The position numbers and the translations under genes were made by a program. 64,000 nucleotides of DNA from Acidobacteriota bacterium (GTDB lineage Bacteria > Acidobacteriota > Terriglobia > Terriglobales > SCQP01): NCBI GenBank assembly GCA_004299485.1, contig SCQP01000016.1, forward strand, positions 149,842-213,841, written 5' to 3'. Below, in pieces: positions 40,822 to 49,012 of this stretch. A model generated the notes under the pieces. That model had not been told where the DNA came from, did not search any database, and saw only the letters and a list, made by a program, of their open reading frames with translations. How positions within the stretch are numbered: the first letter of the stretch is position 1; each line of letters opens with the position of its first letter.

Positions 40822-41871
40822 GTGGCGAACTCCGAAAAAACAGAACCAGGAACAGCCCACCGGCGCGAAGAAGCGCGCAAGGAAGGCCAGGTCGCGCGCG
40901 GCCGCGATCTGCCCGGCGCCGTCGGCCTGCTCGCCGCCATCGCCGTCATGGCCTGGGGTTCGAGCGGCGGCGTGGCGCAGTGGCGGCGGCTGATGGCGGC
41001 GCTGTTGCAACAGGCCACCACGCCCGGGCTGCTGATCGGCTGGCAGCAGTTCCGCTCGACCTTTCTGCTGACGCTGGAGTGGTCGGCGGCGATGGCCGCG
41101 GCCGCCTGGATTTGCGGCACCGCGGTGGCGTTTCAGGGCGGCTTTGTGTTCTCCGGCAAGGCGCTGGCCAAGCTGAGCCGGCTGTCGCCGGTGGAGAACG
41201 TCAAGAACATCTTCTCGCCGGCGACGCTGAGCAAAACCGCGAAGTCGATTATTCCCGCGGGCGTGATGGCCTGGCTCACCTGGAGCGTGCTCGCCGGAAG
41301 CTGGAATCAACTGATACAGTCGGGCAGCATGAGCGTGCCGGAGGCGCTCGCCTGGACGGTCAAGCTGTGTATGGCCATGGCCTGGCGCGGCGGCCTGGTG
41401 CTGCTGATCTGGTCCGGCGCCGATTACCTGCTGCAGCGCCTCCAGCACGAACAGTCGCTGAAGATGACCAAGCAGGAGGTCAAAGAAGATAACAAGGAGA
41501 CGCAGGGCAATCCGGAAACCCGCGGCCGCGTCCGCCGCATTCAACGGCAGATGGCGCGCCGCCGCATGATGCGCGATGTGCCGCTCGCGAGCGTGGTGAT
41601 CGTCAACCCCACCGAATACGCCGTCGCCCTGCGCTACGACCCTGCGGTGATGGCGGCGCCGGTGGTGGTCGCCAAAGGGCGTAATCTGGTGGCGGCCCGC
41701 ATCCGCTTTCTGGCCGTGCGCAGCGGCGTACCCATCGTCGAGGATCGCCCGCTCGCGCGCGCCCTGTATGGCTATGTCGAAATCGGCGCGCCCATCCCCG
41801 GGCGCCTCTACACCGCGGTCGCCGAAATTCTCGCCTTCCTGCACCGCCAGGCGCGCTGGCGCGCGGGCTAG
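40822..41871 (+). CDS. flhB: Flagellar export switch protein FlhB
   Basis: The protein has 349 residues from a GTG start 3 bp after fliR. A charged N-terminus (EKTEPGTAHRREEARKEGQVARGRDLPGA) is followed by four membrane helices and a cytoplasmic domain with KMTKQEVKEDNKETQGNPE and the self-cleavage motif NPTE in IVNPTEYAVALRYDP. FlhB changes export from hook to filament proteins when it senses FliK. It is the last flagellar gene in the window; flhA is not here. Confidence 0.96.
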   Translation: MANSEKTEPGTAHRREEARKEGQVARGRDLPGAVGLLAAIAVMAWGSSGGVAQWRRLMAALLQQATTPGLLIGWQQFRSTFLLTLEWSAAMAAAAWICGTAVAFQGGFVFSGKALAKLSRLSPVENVKNIFSPATLSKTAKSIIPAGVMAWLTWSVLAGSWNQLIQSGSMSVPEALAWTVKLCMAMAWRGGLVLLIWSGADYLLQRLQHEQSLKMTKQEVKEDNKETQGNPETRGRVRRIQRQMARRRMMRDVPLASVVIVNPTEYAVALRYDPAVMAAPVVVAKGRNLVAARIRFLAVRSGVPIVEDRPLARALYGYVEIGAPIPGRLYTAVAEILAFLHRQARWRAG

Positions 41872-41915
41872 AGCGCCGCACCGGAGATCCAGAACGCGCG
41901 CTCGTCTGCGGGCGG

Positions 41916-43751
41916 CTACGCAGTCGACGCTTCTCTGTCCTTCAGGGTTCCCAACTTGCCGCCGAGTGCGCGCTTGACGCGCTCGTCGATGTGGTACCGG
42001 GGAAGCACCGCGGACGTGAGCGCTTCTTCGGACCACAGCTGCTCGATTTCCTGCTCGCTCCAGTTCCCGGACCTGCGGAGAGCGAGTGCGCCCAGAACGG
42101 CCTCGACCAGCTGCTGCTGGAACCATTCCCGCACGACCGACTCGATCACCGGCTCCGCGCTCGGAACGTGGCCGTACTGCCTGCACCAGCGGGCGGTCAT
42201 GTCCGTGAACACCCTAAAATCCGCGTTTGCCTGAATAGTGTTTGAGAGCGCCAGGTACTTTGCCGCGCGGTCCTCGAGGAAGTCTCTCGTGCGCGAGCCA
42301 TCCTTTACCGAGACCCACTTCACCTGAGGGTCGAAGAGACCCGCAACTTCCTCCGCCGGGGTTGTGCCCGTACCGGCAAACAGCGAGTAGATATCGCCGG
42401 CGCGCCCACCGTTGCCTCTCTGCGAGCTTCCACCTGCACCCGAGCCGGCCGCTCCAGCACCGTCCCGACGCGCCATCCCGCCAGCGTTCGTGAAATCGTC
42501 CTCGACGACAAATTTGCCCGAGGACGCGGGGCGGTAGCGGCTGAATTTGAACAAATCCCTAATCTGCTTCAGACGCTCACGAATTGACGCCGCACTTTCA
42601 GTGCTCCCCGCGCCCGCCGCAACCCGGTCGATCAGTCTCGATATTGGGTCTGGCATGTTTTCGCGAAATTCGGCACACCACTCGGCCCAGGGCAAGGGTT
42701 GTCCACTGACGAGAAGCTGGGTTCGGGCAGTGTTGGCCGTCAGGCCGCCGCTTTCGTTCTGCGTAGGGGCCACGTATATGACCACCTTGTTATACCCGAA
42801 AATGACTCCGAACGACTGCAGTCGAATCACTCCTGGGTGACCAACCGTCATCTCGTACAACTCGTCGTCGTAGAGGGCCGCGCAGTGCCCGTTGGCCGGG
42901 TGGCTACCAGAGTCGTCGACCTTGTCCTTCAGTATCCACCACAGCGCCTTGGCGTCCTTGAGTTTCAGGACCCCCGACTCGGATGAGTTCTTCTTGAGCC
43001 AATCCTCCATCCCGGTCACTTTCCTGAGCATGTTGTGGCTGTCATCGAGCGCGGACCAGTTCTCCCTAGCCTTTACGGTCACGCCTTCGGGAAACCTGAA
43101 GTACCTCCCGTTCAGGTAACGCGTGATCCAGCGCGATGGAATTTGGGCCTCCGGCGGCGCGTTCATCGTGTTTTCATCGTAATTGTTGCCGAGCATGATA
43201 ACGGCAGTTCCGTGTCCCTTGATTGGATCCGGTTTGATGTCGTCCGTAATCTGTAGCCAGAACTCGCCGTTCGGGTGTCGGCGAAGACCGTAGGCCCCGC
43301 TCGTAGGATCTTTCCAAAGGTGGATCATCGATCCCTGGCCGTTCTTCCAGCTCAGGTACACGAGGCCGTGGGTGCTCCTGGGGGCGGCGGCGATCTTAGC
43401 ACCCATTCCGAAGTTACCGTGCTTGGATTGGGCGTGCATCGACGAGGAAAGTTGGTTGATATACTCAACCATCTCCGGGCCGGTCATGCCAATGCCCGTG
43501 TCTATGACTGCGAGCTTGTAGCCTTCTTTCGGCTCGAGCTCGTAGCGTACACGGTCAAAGTCCCAGCGAATTTCGCCGCGACCGCCGTCAACGGCTTGTA
43601 CGCCTTGGATCGCATTTTCCGTCAGCTCGCGGATAAACTGCAGCGGCGCGCAGTCTTGCGCAAGCCGCTCCAACATGAACGTCATGTTGGCGACCTTCAT
43701 CTCCAGGGTTTCGCCGACTATTTTGGGGGGCTTCAGGGCAGGGTTGGTCAT
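41916..43751 (-). CDS. GHKL ATPase of the MORC/MutL-like type found in restriction-modification neighbourhoods
   Basis: The product is 611 residues from the ATG at 43751, which has a strong GAGGAG site 5 nt upstream. GHKL motifs are complete: N-box FIRELTENAIQGVQA near 59, G1 VIDTGIGMTG near 81, and G2 SKHGNFGMGAKIAAA near 110. A MutL-like second domain (residues 190-390) carries GLTANTARTQLLVSG. A Gly/Ser/Arg-rich linker (450-485) leads to a helical C-terminal part of unknown fold. The GNFGMGAK form of G2 fits MORC-related bacterial ATPases described beside methylases and Vsr nucleases. It is divergent from the Vsr gene. Base composition is less GC-rich than the neighbours, suggesting transfer. 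Confidence 0.82.
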   Translation of the reverse strand: MTNPALKPPKIVGETLEMKVANMTFMLERLAQDCAPLQFIRELTENAIQGVQAVDGGRGEIRWDFDRVRYELEPKEGYKLAVIDTGIGMTGPEMVEYINQLSSSMHAQSKHGNFGMGAKIAAAPRSTHGLVYLSWKNGQGSMIHLWKDPTSGAYGLRRHPNGEFWLQITDDIKPDPIKGHGTAVIMLGNNYDENTMNAPPEAQIPSRWITRYLNGRYFRFPEGVTVKARENWSALDDSHNMLRKVTGMEDWLKKNSSESGVLKLKDAKALWWILKDKVDDSGSHPANGHCAALYDDELYEMTVGHPGVIRLQSFGVIFGYNKVVIYVAPTQNESGGLTANTARTQLLVSGQPLPWAEWCAEFRENMPDPISRLIDRVAAGAGSTESAASIRERLKQIRDLFKFSRYRPASSGKFVVEDDFTNAGGMARRDGAGAAGSGAGGSSQRGNGGRAGDIYSLFAGTGTTPAEEVAGLFDPQVKWVSVKDGSRTRDFLEDRAAKYLALSNTIQANADFRVFTDMTARWCRQYGHVPSAEPVIESVVREWFQQQLVEAVLGALALRRSGNWSEQEIEQLWSEEALTSAVLPRYHIDERVKRALGGKLGTLKDREASTA

Positions 43752-43885
43752 GATGTCTCCTCTTTCGCGGAAGGTTAAGCGGCCGCGAATAGAAAAAGTG
43801 TCCCAAGCCAAGGCGGTTATGGAAGAATGCTAAGGCAGTCGGCCAATCCCGCCGAAGTCCGGGGACTCTTTTGAGGGTAGCCAAA

Positions 43886-44452
43886 ATGAGTGGTGCAGTC
43901 AAGCGGCACGACCCGCTGAGCGCTGAGAATCGCTCGAAGCGGATGGCGAGAGTTCGGTCAGGCGGTAACCGCTCGACCGAAGTGCTTGTCCGGATGTGCC
44001 TGGTGAGGCTCCGATTCCGGGGCTGGCGTGTTCGTCCGCTCGGAGTCATAGGCCGACCCGACTTCTACTTCCCGGCGGCGCGGGTCGCACTGTTTGTTGA
44101 CGGCTGCTTCTGGCACGGGTGCGGAAGGTGTCAGCGGAGGCTCCCATATGCGCGCCAAGCCTTCTGGCGCAAAAAGATCGAGTCTAATGTCCGGCGAGAC
44201 CGCTGGGTGGCTCGGCGTTTACGGGCCGAGGGAGTCTCAGTGCTTCGAATTTGGGAGCACGGGCTTCGCAAGGGCGCATTTTGGGCTAGCCGGTTGCGCC
44301 GGGCCCTTCAACGCGGCGACAAGCGGTACCGCGACCGCCTCGGCAAGGCTCACTGGGACGGCGTTCCCAACTTGGCGCATGCAGGAGCACCAAGAGCCGC
44401 TGAATACCCAGTCGTCGGGAAACGACTGGAGGCGCGCACACTCGCGCACTGA
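43886..44452 (+). CDS. vsr: Very-short-patch-repair (Vsr) type endonuclease
   Basis: The product is 188 residues from the ATG at 43886, with GAGGG 8 nt upstream; a TTG at 43871 would be longer. RSKRMARVRSGGNRSTEVLVR, RPDFYFPAARVALFVDGCFWHGCGRC, FWRKKIESNVRRDRWVARRL and LRIWEHGL follow the Vsr nuclease fold (PD-(D/E)XK-like). The catalytic Asp (RPDF) and FWH His are present; the E. coli THG His is Asp here (VDG), a variant seen in many Vsr homologues. Vsr nicks T:G mismatches arising at methylated cytosines. The last 70 residues overlap the convergent methylase gene by 216 bp. Confidence 0.9.
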   Translation: MSGAVKRHDPLSAENRSKRMARVRSGGNRSTEVLVRMCLVRLRFRGWRVRPLGVIGRPDFYFPAARVALFVDGCFWHGCGRCQRRLPYARQAFWRKKIESNVRRDRWVARRLRAEGVSVLRIWEHGLRKGAFWASRLRRALQRGDKRYRDRLGKAHWDGVPNLAHAGAPRAAEYPVVGKRLEARTLAH

Positions 44453-45502
44453 GAGGTAACGCACGCGTCCGCCGCGCATGCTCAGGGTATTTTCTCCACC
44501 GGGCACGCCGTGGCGCCCGGCCTTGATCGTTTTTGCGACCCAATCCAACTGACTACCCTCGTGCCCCGCGTACGAGCGTGCGCCGGGATTGAGGCAATGA
44601 TTCGCAATCCCACGCGACGCACGGCCTCGGCTCAATCGCGGCAAGTCGCCGATCGCGTCGCGTACCGTTCGCCAGGCCGCGCCCAGGGGCGGAGAATCGT
44701 GCGGAAGACAGTCGGTCCCCAGCCGTGGTGAGCGCGAAAGCCGCCCCGGCCTTGCCACGCCATGGCGATCCCAGTATTCGCTAGTTTCCCATTGCTCGAA
44801 AATGAGCTTCTCGCGCGTGTGCGTCGGCTCGGGGAAGGCGAAGGTCTCCGCAATGTCGGCGCGAAGCCCGACGACAAAAACCCTCTCGCGGCGCTGAGCC
44901 ACCCCGTAGTCGGCCGCGTTCAGAGTCCGCCAGGTTACGTTATACCGAGGTTCGGAGGCAGATCTTCGGGCCTGTAAACGAAGAAGCCTCGCTCTGTGCT
45001 CTCGCCATCGTTCCCCCCGTCTTCGTTCGGCACCTGGAAACTGGAGTTGGAGGGTAACGTAGGTGAAGTAATCGTTGAATGGGGGGTCCAGGAGCCCCCT
45101 AACATTTTCAATCAGGAAACCGCGCGGGTGGCATTCGCGGACAGCCCGCACGAGGTGGGGCAGCATTTCGCGTTTGTCCGTCCAGCCACGGCGGCTTCCG
45201 CCGCGGGAGAATGGCTGACATGGCGGTCCGCCGATGACAACGTCAACCCCCGAGTGTTGTGAGAAGTCGTACCCCGAAATGTCCTCGCAACAAATGCTCC
45301 AGCTCGACTGGACGGAGACAAGTGCCTTCAAGTTTTCGCGGAGAGTTTCGCAGGCCCGCGGATCGTTGTCGATGAGAACCTGCTTAGATATGCCGGCCCG
45401 CGCGGCACCGAGAGCCAGGCCACCGGCCCCAACACAGAGTTCAACGGCCGTAATGCCCGGCTCGCGCGAGCGGTCCTGAGATGTCGTGGTCGGAGCTTTC
45501 AT
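44237..45502 (-). CDS. DNA (cytosine-5) methyltransferase
   Basis: The protein has 421 residues. Motif I ELCVGAGGLALGAARAG, motif IV VVIGGPPCQPFSRGG with the catalytic Cys, motif VI FLIENVRGLL, motif VIII GVAQRRERVFVVG, motif IX YLSVRECARLQSFPDDW and motif X QVGNAVPVSLAEAV appear in the usual order. The target-recognition region between VIII and IX is fairly short. It probably protects host DNA as part of the adjoining ATPase/Vsr system. Motifs IX and X lie within the 216 bp shared with vsr on the other strand. The target sequence cannot be read from the protein. Confidence 0.93.
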   Translation of the reverse strand: MKAPTTTSQDRSREPGITAVELCVGAGGLALGAARAGISKQVLIDNDPRACETLRENLKALVSVQSSWSICCEDISGYDFSQHSGVDVVIGGPPCQPFSRGGSRRGWTDKREMLPHLVRAVRECHPRGFLIENVRGLLDPPFNDYFTYVTLQLQFPGAERRRGERWREHRARLLRLQARRSASEPRYNVTWRTLNAADYGVAQRRERVFVVGLRADIAETFAFPEPTHTREKLIFEQWETSEYWDRHGVARPGRLSRSPRLGTDCLPHDSPPLGAAWRTVRDAIGDLPRLSRGRASRGIANHCLNPGARSYAGHEGSQLDWVAKTIKAGRHGVPGGENTLSMRGGRVRYLSVRECARLQSFPDDWVFSGSWCSCMRQVGNAVPVSLAEAVAVPLVAALKGPAQPASPKCALAKPVLPNSKH

Positions 45503-45586
45503 TGGACGTCAGCGATCCTCCTCAAGGTTACTTCCTGCGGGCCGCAGTGGCGAGCCGATTTTAGCAATTTTACCGCGCAGAGGGAG

Positions 45587-46768
45587 TCAGGTGGCAGCGG
45601 TGGCTGGCTCCCCACCGGCAAGCTTGAGGCGGACGGTTTGAATGCCGTCGACGGCAGCGCGCACCAGCTCGTCGGTGGGCAGGTCACGCTCGGCGGCCGC
45701 GAGCTCGTCCGGCGAACTGGACAACGCGGGGCTGCGGGGCATGAAGGCGCTGCAGCAGTCTTCTGTTTGCTCACTGGAGATGGCGAAGGTGCCGATGGCG
45801 CGCGCTTCCGCCTGAATGGCGTGCTTGTCGTCACCGATCAGGGGGCGATAAATCGGCAAGCGGACCGCGGCGCTGACCGCCTCAAGATTCAGCACCGTCT
45901 GGCTGGCGACCTGACCGAGCGAGTCGCCGGTGATCAACCCGTGGGCATGGGCGGTCGTGGCCACGGCGGCGGCGATGCGCAGCATCATGCGGCGGTAGAG
46001 CAGCACGCGGAAGCGGCTGGGCGCCGCCGCGACAATGGCCTGCTGCACCGGCACGAAGGGACACAGATACAACCGCGTGTGGAGCTGGTAACGGGTGAGC
46101 TGGCGCGCCAGCGCTTCGACGGCAGGCACACTCGAGCCCTGGCCGGCGGGTGGCGTCGCGTAAAAATGCAGCAGGCCGGCGCGGGCGCCGCGCCGGATCA
46201 TGCGATAGGCGGCGACCGGGGAATCAAAGCCGCTCGACAGCAGCGCCACCATGCGTCCGGCGGTTCCGGCGGGCATGCCACCGGGGCCGGTCTCGGCGCC
46301 CCGGCTTACGAGCGCGCCCTTGCGGCTCAGTAGAATCGTGCATTTCCGCGCGGGCTGCTCCAGATCGACGGGCAGGCCCAGCCGCTCTTCAATATAGCGA
46401 CCCACGGCGACGGCGACGTCATAGGACCGCAGCGCCAGCGCTTTATCCGGCCGCTGGACGTCAAGCGCGAACGTCGGCCCCCGCTGCGCCGCAATGGCCG
46501 CCAGCGCCACCGGCGCAATCGCGCCAGCCTCCGGCTCGGTGCGCTCCCCTGCGGTAATGGTCTGCACGCCCAGCGCCCGTTGCAGCCGCGCGCGCACTGC
46601 GGCAGCGTGCTCGATCGGACAGCTCACCAGCAATCCCAGGCCACGCATGCCGATAGTGCAGCCGCAGCCTTCGAGCATGAGTTCAAGATTGGCGCGCAGG
46701 CGCGAGGTGAAAAACCCCCGGTTCGCCCCTTTCAGGTTGAACTCGTGCCCATGCAGCAGGAACTCCAT
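45587..46768 (-). CDS. thiI: tRNA 4-thiouridine synthetase ThiI (no rhodanese domain)
   Basis: The product is 393 residues from the ATG at 46768. The ferredoxin-like start FLLHGHEFNLKGANRGFFTSRL and THUMP domain are followed by the PP-loop MVALLSSGFDSPVAAYRMIRRG and HAHGLITGDSLGQVASQT. EQTEDCCSAFMP holds the catalytic Cys pair. The C-terminal rhodanese domain of E. coli ThiI is missing, so sulfur must arrive by another carrier. ThiI sulfurates U8 of tRNA and may serve thiazole synthesis. The gene follows the ABC ATPase gene, with a short repeat between them. Confidence 0.9.
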   Translation of the reverse strand: MEFLLHGHEFNLKGANRGFFTSRLRANLELMLEGCGCTIGMRGLGLLVSCPIEHAAAVRARLQRALGVQTITAGERTEPEAGAIAPVALAAIAAQRGPTFALDVQRPDKALALRSYDVAVAVGRYIEERLGLPVDLEQPARKCTILLSRKGALVSRGAETGPGGMPAGTAGRMVALLSSGFDSPVAAYRMIRRGARAGLLHFYATPPAGQGSSVPAVEALARQLTRYQLHTRLYLCPFVPVQQAIVAAAPSRFRVLLYRRMMLRIAAAVATTAHAHGLITGDSLGQVASQTVLNLEAVSAAVRLPIYRPLIGDDKHAIQAEARAIGTFAISSEQTEDCCSAFMPRSPALSSSPDELAAAERDLPTDELVRAAVDGIQTVRLKLAGGEPATAAT

Positions 46769-46769
46769 A

Positions 46770-46800
46770 AACTGACAACTGAGAACTGACGACTGAGAGC
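46770..46800 (+). repeat. Short tandem repeat (AACTGA family) between ABC ATPase and thiI
   Basis: Four near copies of AACTGA-C/A-AACTGAG in 31 bp fill the gap between two minus-strand genes and reach the stop codon of the upstream gene. Similar spacers of another word are at 49906-49936 and 56249-56283. Confidence 0.5.
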
Positions 46801-47474
46801 TAATCCTCAACCATGAGACCGTCGCGCATGTGCAGCACGCGGTTACCAATGGAGGCTGCAGCGGCATTGTGCGTAATCATCAGAATCGTCTGCCCCAGCG
46901 TCCGGTTCAGCTCCAGCAGCACGCCCAGCACGGCTTCCGAGTTGACCGAGTCGAGATTACCGGTGGGCTCATCGGCCAGCAGGATACGGGGCTGGTTGAT
47001 GAGCGCGCGGGCGATCGCTACCCGCTGCTGCTCGCCGCCGGAAAGCTGCGTCGGACGGTGATGCAGCCGCTCGCCGATGCCCAGCAGTTGCACCAGGTGT
47101 TGTTCGTAGCCGTCGGGAATCGCCGGTGCGCCGGCAATTTCGCGTGCAATCGCAATGTTGGCGGCGGCATCTAAGGTAGGGAGCAGATTGAACTTCTGAA
47201 AGACGATGCCGATCGAGCGCCGCCGCAGGGCCGTCCGCTGGCCATCGGATAAAGTGCCGTATTCCGTGCCTTCAATGAAGACGCGGCCACGGGTGGGCTG
47301 CGTCAGCCCTCCCAGAATATGCAGCAGGGTGCTTTTGCCGCTGCCCGAAGCCCCCACGATGGAGACAAACTCGCCCGCTTCCACCGCCAGCGTCACCCCG
47401 CGCAAGGCTGCCACCTGAATCTCTCCGACGGGGTATATTTTTGTAACTTTTTCGGCCCGCACAATCGTAGGCAT
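46800..47474 (-). CDS. ABC transporter ATP-binding protein, LolD/MacB type
   Basis: The protein has 224 residues. VGASGSGKSTLLHILGGLTQPTRG is Walker A, LSGGEQQRVAIARALINQPRILLADEPTGNLDS is the signature plus Walker B (quoted in part), and MITHNAAAA is the switch His. The TRG-x-V and LPTLDAAANIAIA segments match LolD/MacB/FtsE exporters of lipoproteins or macrolides. No membrane partner gene is adjacent, so it is an orphan ATPase here. Divergent from the acyltransferase across 30 bp. Confidence 0.9.
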   Translation of the reverse strand: MPTIVRAEKVTKIYPVGEIQVAALRGVTLAVEAGEFVSIVGASGSGKSTLLHILGGLTQPTRGRVFIEGTEYGTLSDGQRTALRRRSIGIVFQKFNLLPTLDAAANIAIAREIAGAPAIPDGYEQHLVQLLGIGERLHHRPTQLSGGEQQRVAIARALINQPRILLADEPTGNLDSVNSEAVLGVLLELNRTLGQTILMITHNAAAASIGNRVLHMRDGLMVED

Positions 47475-47504
47475 GAGAATGAGTTTATATAGTACCTGCT
47501 TCGC
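47475..47504. promoter_or_regulatory. Divergent promoter region between the ABC ATPase and the acyltransferase
   Basis: This 30-bp gap contains the AT-rich word GTTTATATAGTACC, which can give a -10 box on both strands (TATAGT forward, TATAAA reverse). Either transcript would have a leader of only a few nucleotides. No -35 boxes are apparent. Confidence 0.35.
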
Positions 47505-48767
47505 ATGGCCTTAGCTGTAACCTACCCCGCTCCGCGCCCGCTTGCTGTCGCCGCCGAACGTGATTTTGCGGTCGACATGATCAAGGGCTTCGCCTGCCTG
47601 CTGATGGTCATCGCGCATGTGCCCTTCCCGCACGCGCCCTGGCTGCAGATCGGCACCGAAGGCGCGGTGCTGTTTTTTGCCTCCACGGGCATGAACCTCT
47701 GGCACATCGCCGCGCGCGACCGCGGGGACGAGCTGCGCATCGCCGCCAACGGATTGTTTCTGATCTTCGCCGGCTTCGCCAACAACTACGTGAATGGCAC
47801 CCTGGGCCAGGCCGATGTCTTCCAGAGCGCCGGCATGGCGATGCTGGCGATGCTGGTGCTGCGCTGGATGCTGCCGCGCTTCTGGACCTGGCTGTTCCCG
47901 CTGCCTTACCTGATCCACTTCCTGAATGCGCACGTGTACTACTGGAAAACAAGCGCCGGCGGCGTGTCGTCGTTTTTCCTGTCGCCAGGCTTGTTTCCGC
48001 TGCTGCCGTGGCTGAGTTTTTACCTGCTGGGCGCGCACCTCAAACGCTATCCCCGCCGCCGCATGCGCCTCGGCGTGGCGCTGCTGGCACTGCTGGCATT
48101 GGGCGCGGTGGTCGCCACGCGCGGTTTCGTTTTCGACAAATTCTGGATGAGCGCCGATTACTGGTTGCTGGGCGTGGCCTACGCCACGCTGCTGCTCGAT
48201 CTGTTCCGCTACTGGATTGCACACCGGCCGCGCGCGCGCTCAAAGCAAAATCAGCATCGCTATGGCCCGGCGGGCCAGACCGCCTGCGGCTTTGACCCCA
48301 GGAAAAGCCGCACGCTCCCTCTCGGAGCGGGATACACGGACGCTGATTTTGCTTTAGGCAAGCCCGCGCCGTGGAAAGAACTCCGCTACTGGGGCGCCAA
48401 TTCGCTGGTGTTCTACATTCTGCAAACCCTGGTGATCCGCGTACTGGAAATCTGGCTGCCGCAGGGCCTCGGCCTGCTCATGGCGTCGCTTGTGCTGACC
48501 GCGCTGCTGCTGCGGGCGGGCTTGTGGCTGCAGCGCTGGGCCAAGCGCCAGAACGCCTGGCCGGTGCTGGCCGGCTGCGCCGTGCTGTCGGCGGGCACGC
48601 TGGCGCTGCAAGCCTGGGTGTTCCACGGCTACTTCATCCGCAGCTACTCCAGCTTCGTGCTGACGCTGGCCTTCGTGGCCGCTTATCCCGCCTTCAAGAA
48701 TCTTTCCGCCCGGCTGCCCCGCCGCTACGCCCCCGCAAACGGACTCACGGCCAGCACGCTTCCATAG
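47505..48767 (+). CDS. Polytopic membrane acyltransferase-like protein with an in-frame structured insert
   Basis: The protein has 420 residues with about ten hydrophobic segments. The start FAVDMIKGFACLLMVIAHVPF resembles the acyltransferase-3/DUF1624 families (D.MKG...LMV..H with catalytic His). Further membrane segments include VLFFASTGMNLW, FLIFAGFANNYVNG and FWTWLFPLPYLIHFLN. In the second half, residues 247-284 are encoded by the 114-bp palindromic insert at 48242-48355 and do not fit the membrane pattern (many charged and polar residues). They lie between two helices, so the protein may still fold. The substrate is unknown. Confidence 0.72.
   Translation: MALAVTYPAPRPLAVAAERDFAVDMIKGFACLLMVIAHVPFPHAPWLQIGTEGAVLFFASTGMNLWHIAARDRGDELRIAANGLFLIFAGFANNYVNGTLGQADVFQSAGMAMLAMLVLRWMLPRFWTWLFPLPYLIHFLNAHVYYWKTSAGGVSSFFLSPGLFPLLPWLSFYLLGAHLKRYPRRRMRLGVALLALLALGAVVATRGFVFDKFWMSADYWLLGVAYATLLLDLFRYWIAHRPRARSKQNQHRYGPAGQTACGFDPRKSRTLPLGAGYTDADFALGKPAPWKELRYWGANSLVFYILQTLVIRVLEIWLPQGLGLLMASLVLTALLLRAGLWLQRWAKRQNAWPVLAGCAVLSAGTLALQAWVFHGYFIRSYSSFVLTLAFVAAYPAFKNLSARLPRRYAPANGLTASTLP
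48242..48355 (+). repeat. 114-bp inverted-repeat element inserted in frame in the acyltransferase gene
   Basis: Perfect 14-bp inverted arms (48242-48255 and 48342-48355) bound an element of exactly 38 codons. Inside are three further hairpins: a TGGCCC/GGGCCA pair, a TGCGGCTT/AAGCCGCA pair and a GCTCC/GGAGC pair. The AT-rich arms contrast with the GC-rich host gene. This looks like a miniature inverted-repeat element or a structured repeat; no second copy and no obvious target-site duplication were noticed. Confidence 0.7.
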
Positions 48768-49012
48768 ATCTGGCCGTGGGATCGATCTTCGGTGTACAGC
48801 ACCGGTGGCAGCTGGCGGCAGCTTGGAGGCGCCCTGAGCGCCAGCGGGCGGACCCTGCCGGGAATCGAAACCCGCACTCCAAGCGACCATCGGGAGCGAC
48901 CCGGGCAAAAAGTGGCGAGCCACTTGACATCCATCATCAGCCCCAGCACTGGGATTTCGTGCCGAGTGCGGAGGGTGCGGGCAGGCCGGAATGCGATAAT
49001 CAATTCAGCTTC
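48768..49012. other. Spacer before the VWA protein gene
   Basis: The 245-bp spacer holds no convincing gene. Near 48906-48921 AAGTGGCGAGCCACTT is a 16-bp near-palindrome. A GATAAT box at about 48994 lies 12-14 nt before the VWA start and may be its -10. Confidence 0.4.

Noticed and set aside
40027..42186. A 719-codon open frame on the minus strand across fliQ-fliR-flhB
   Set aside because: It is antisense to three well-conserved flagellar genes and is rich in Gln, His, Arg and Gly, which is typical of the shadow of GC-rich coding DNA.
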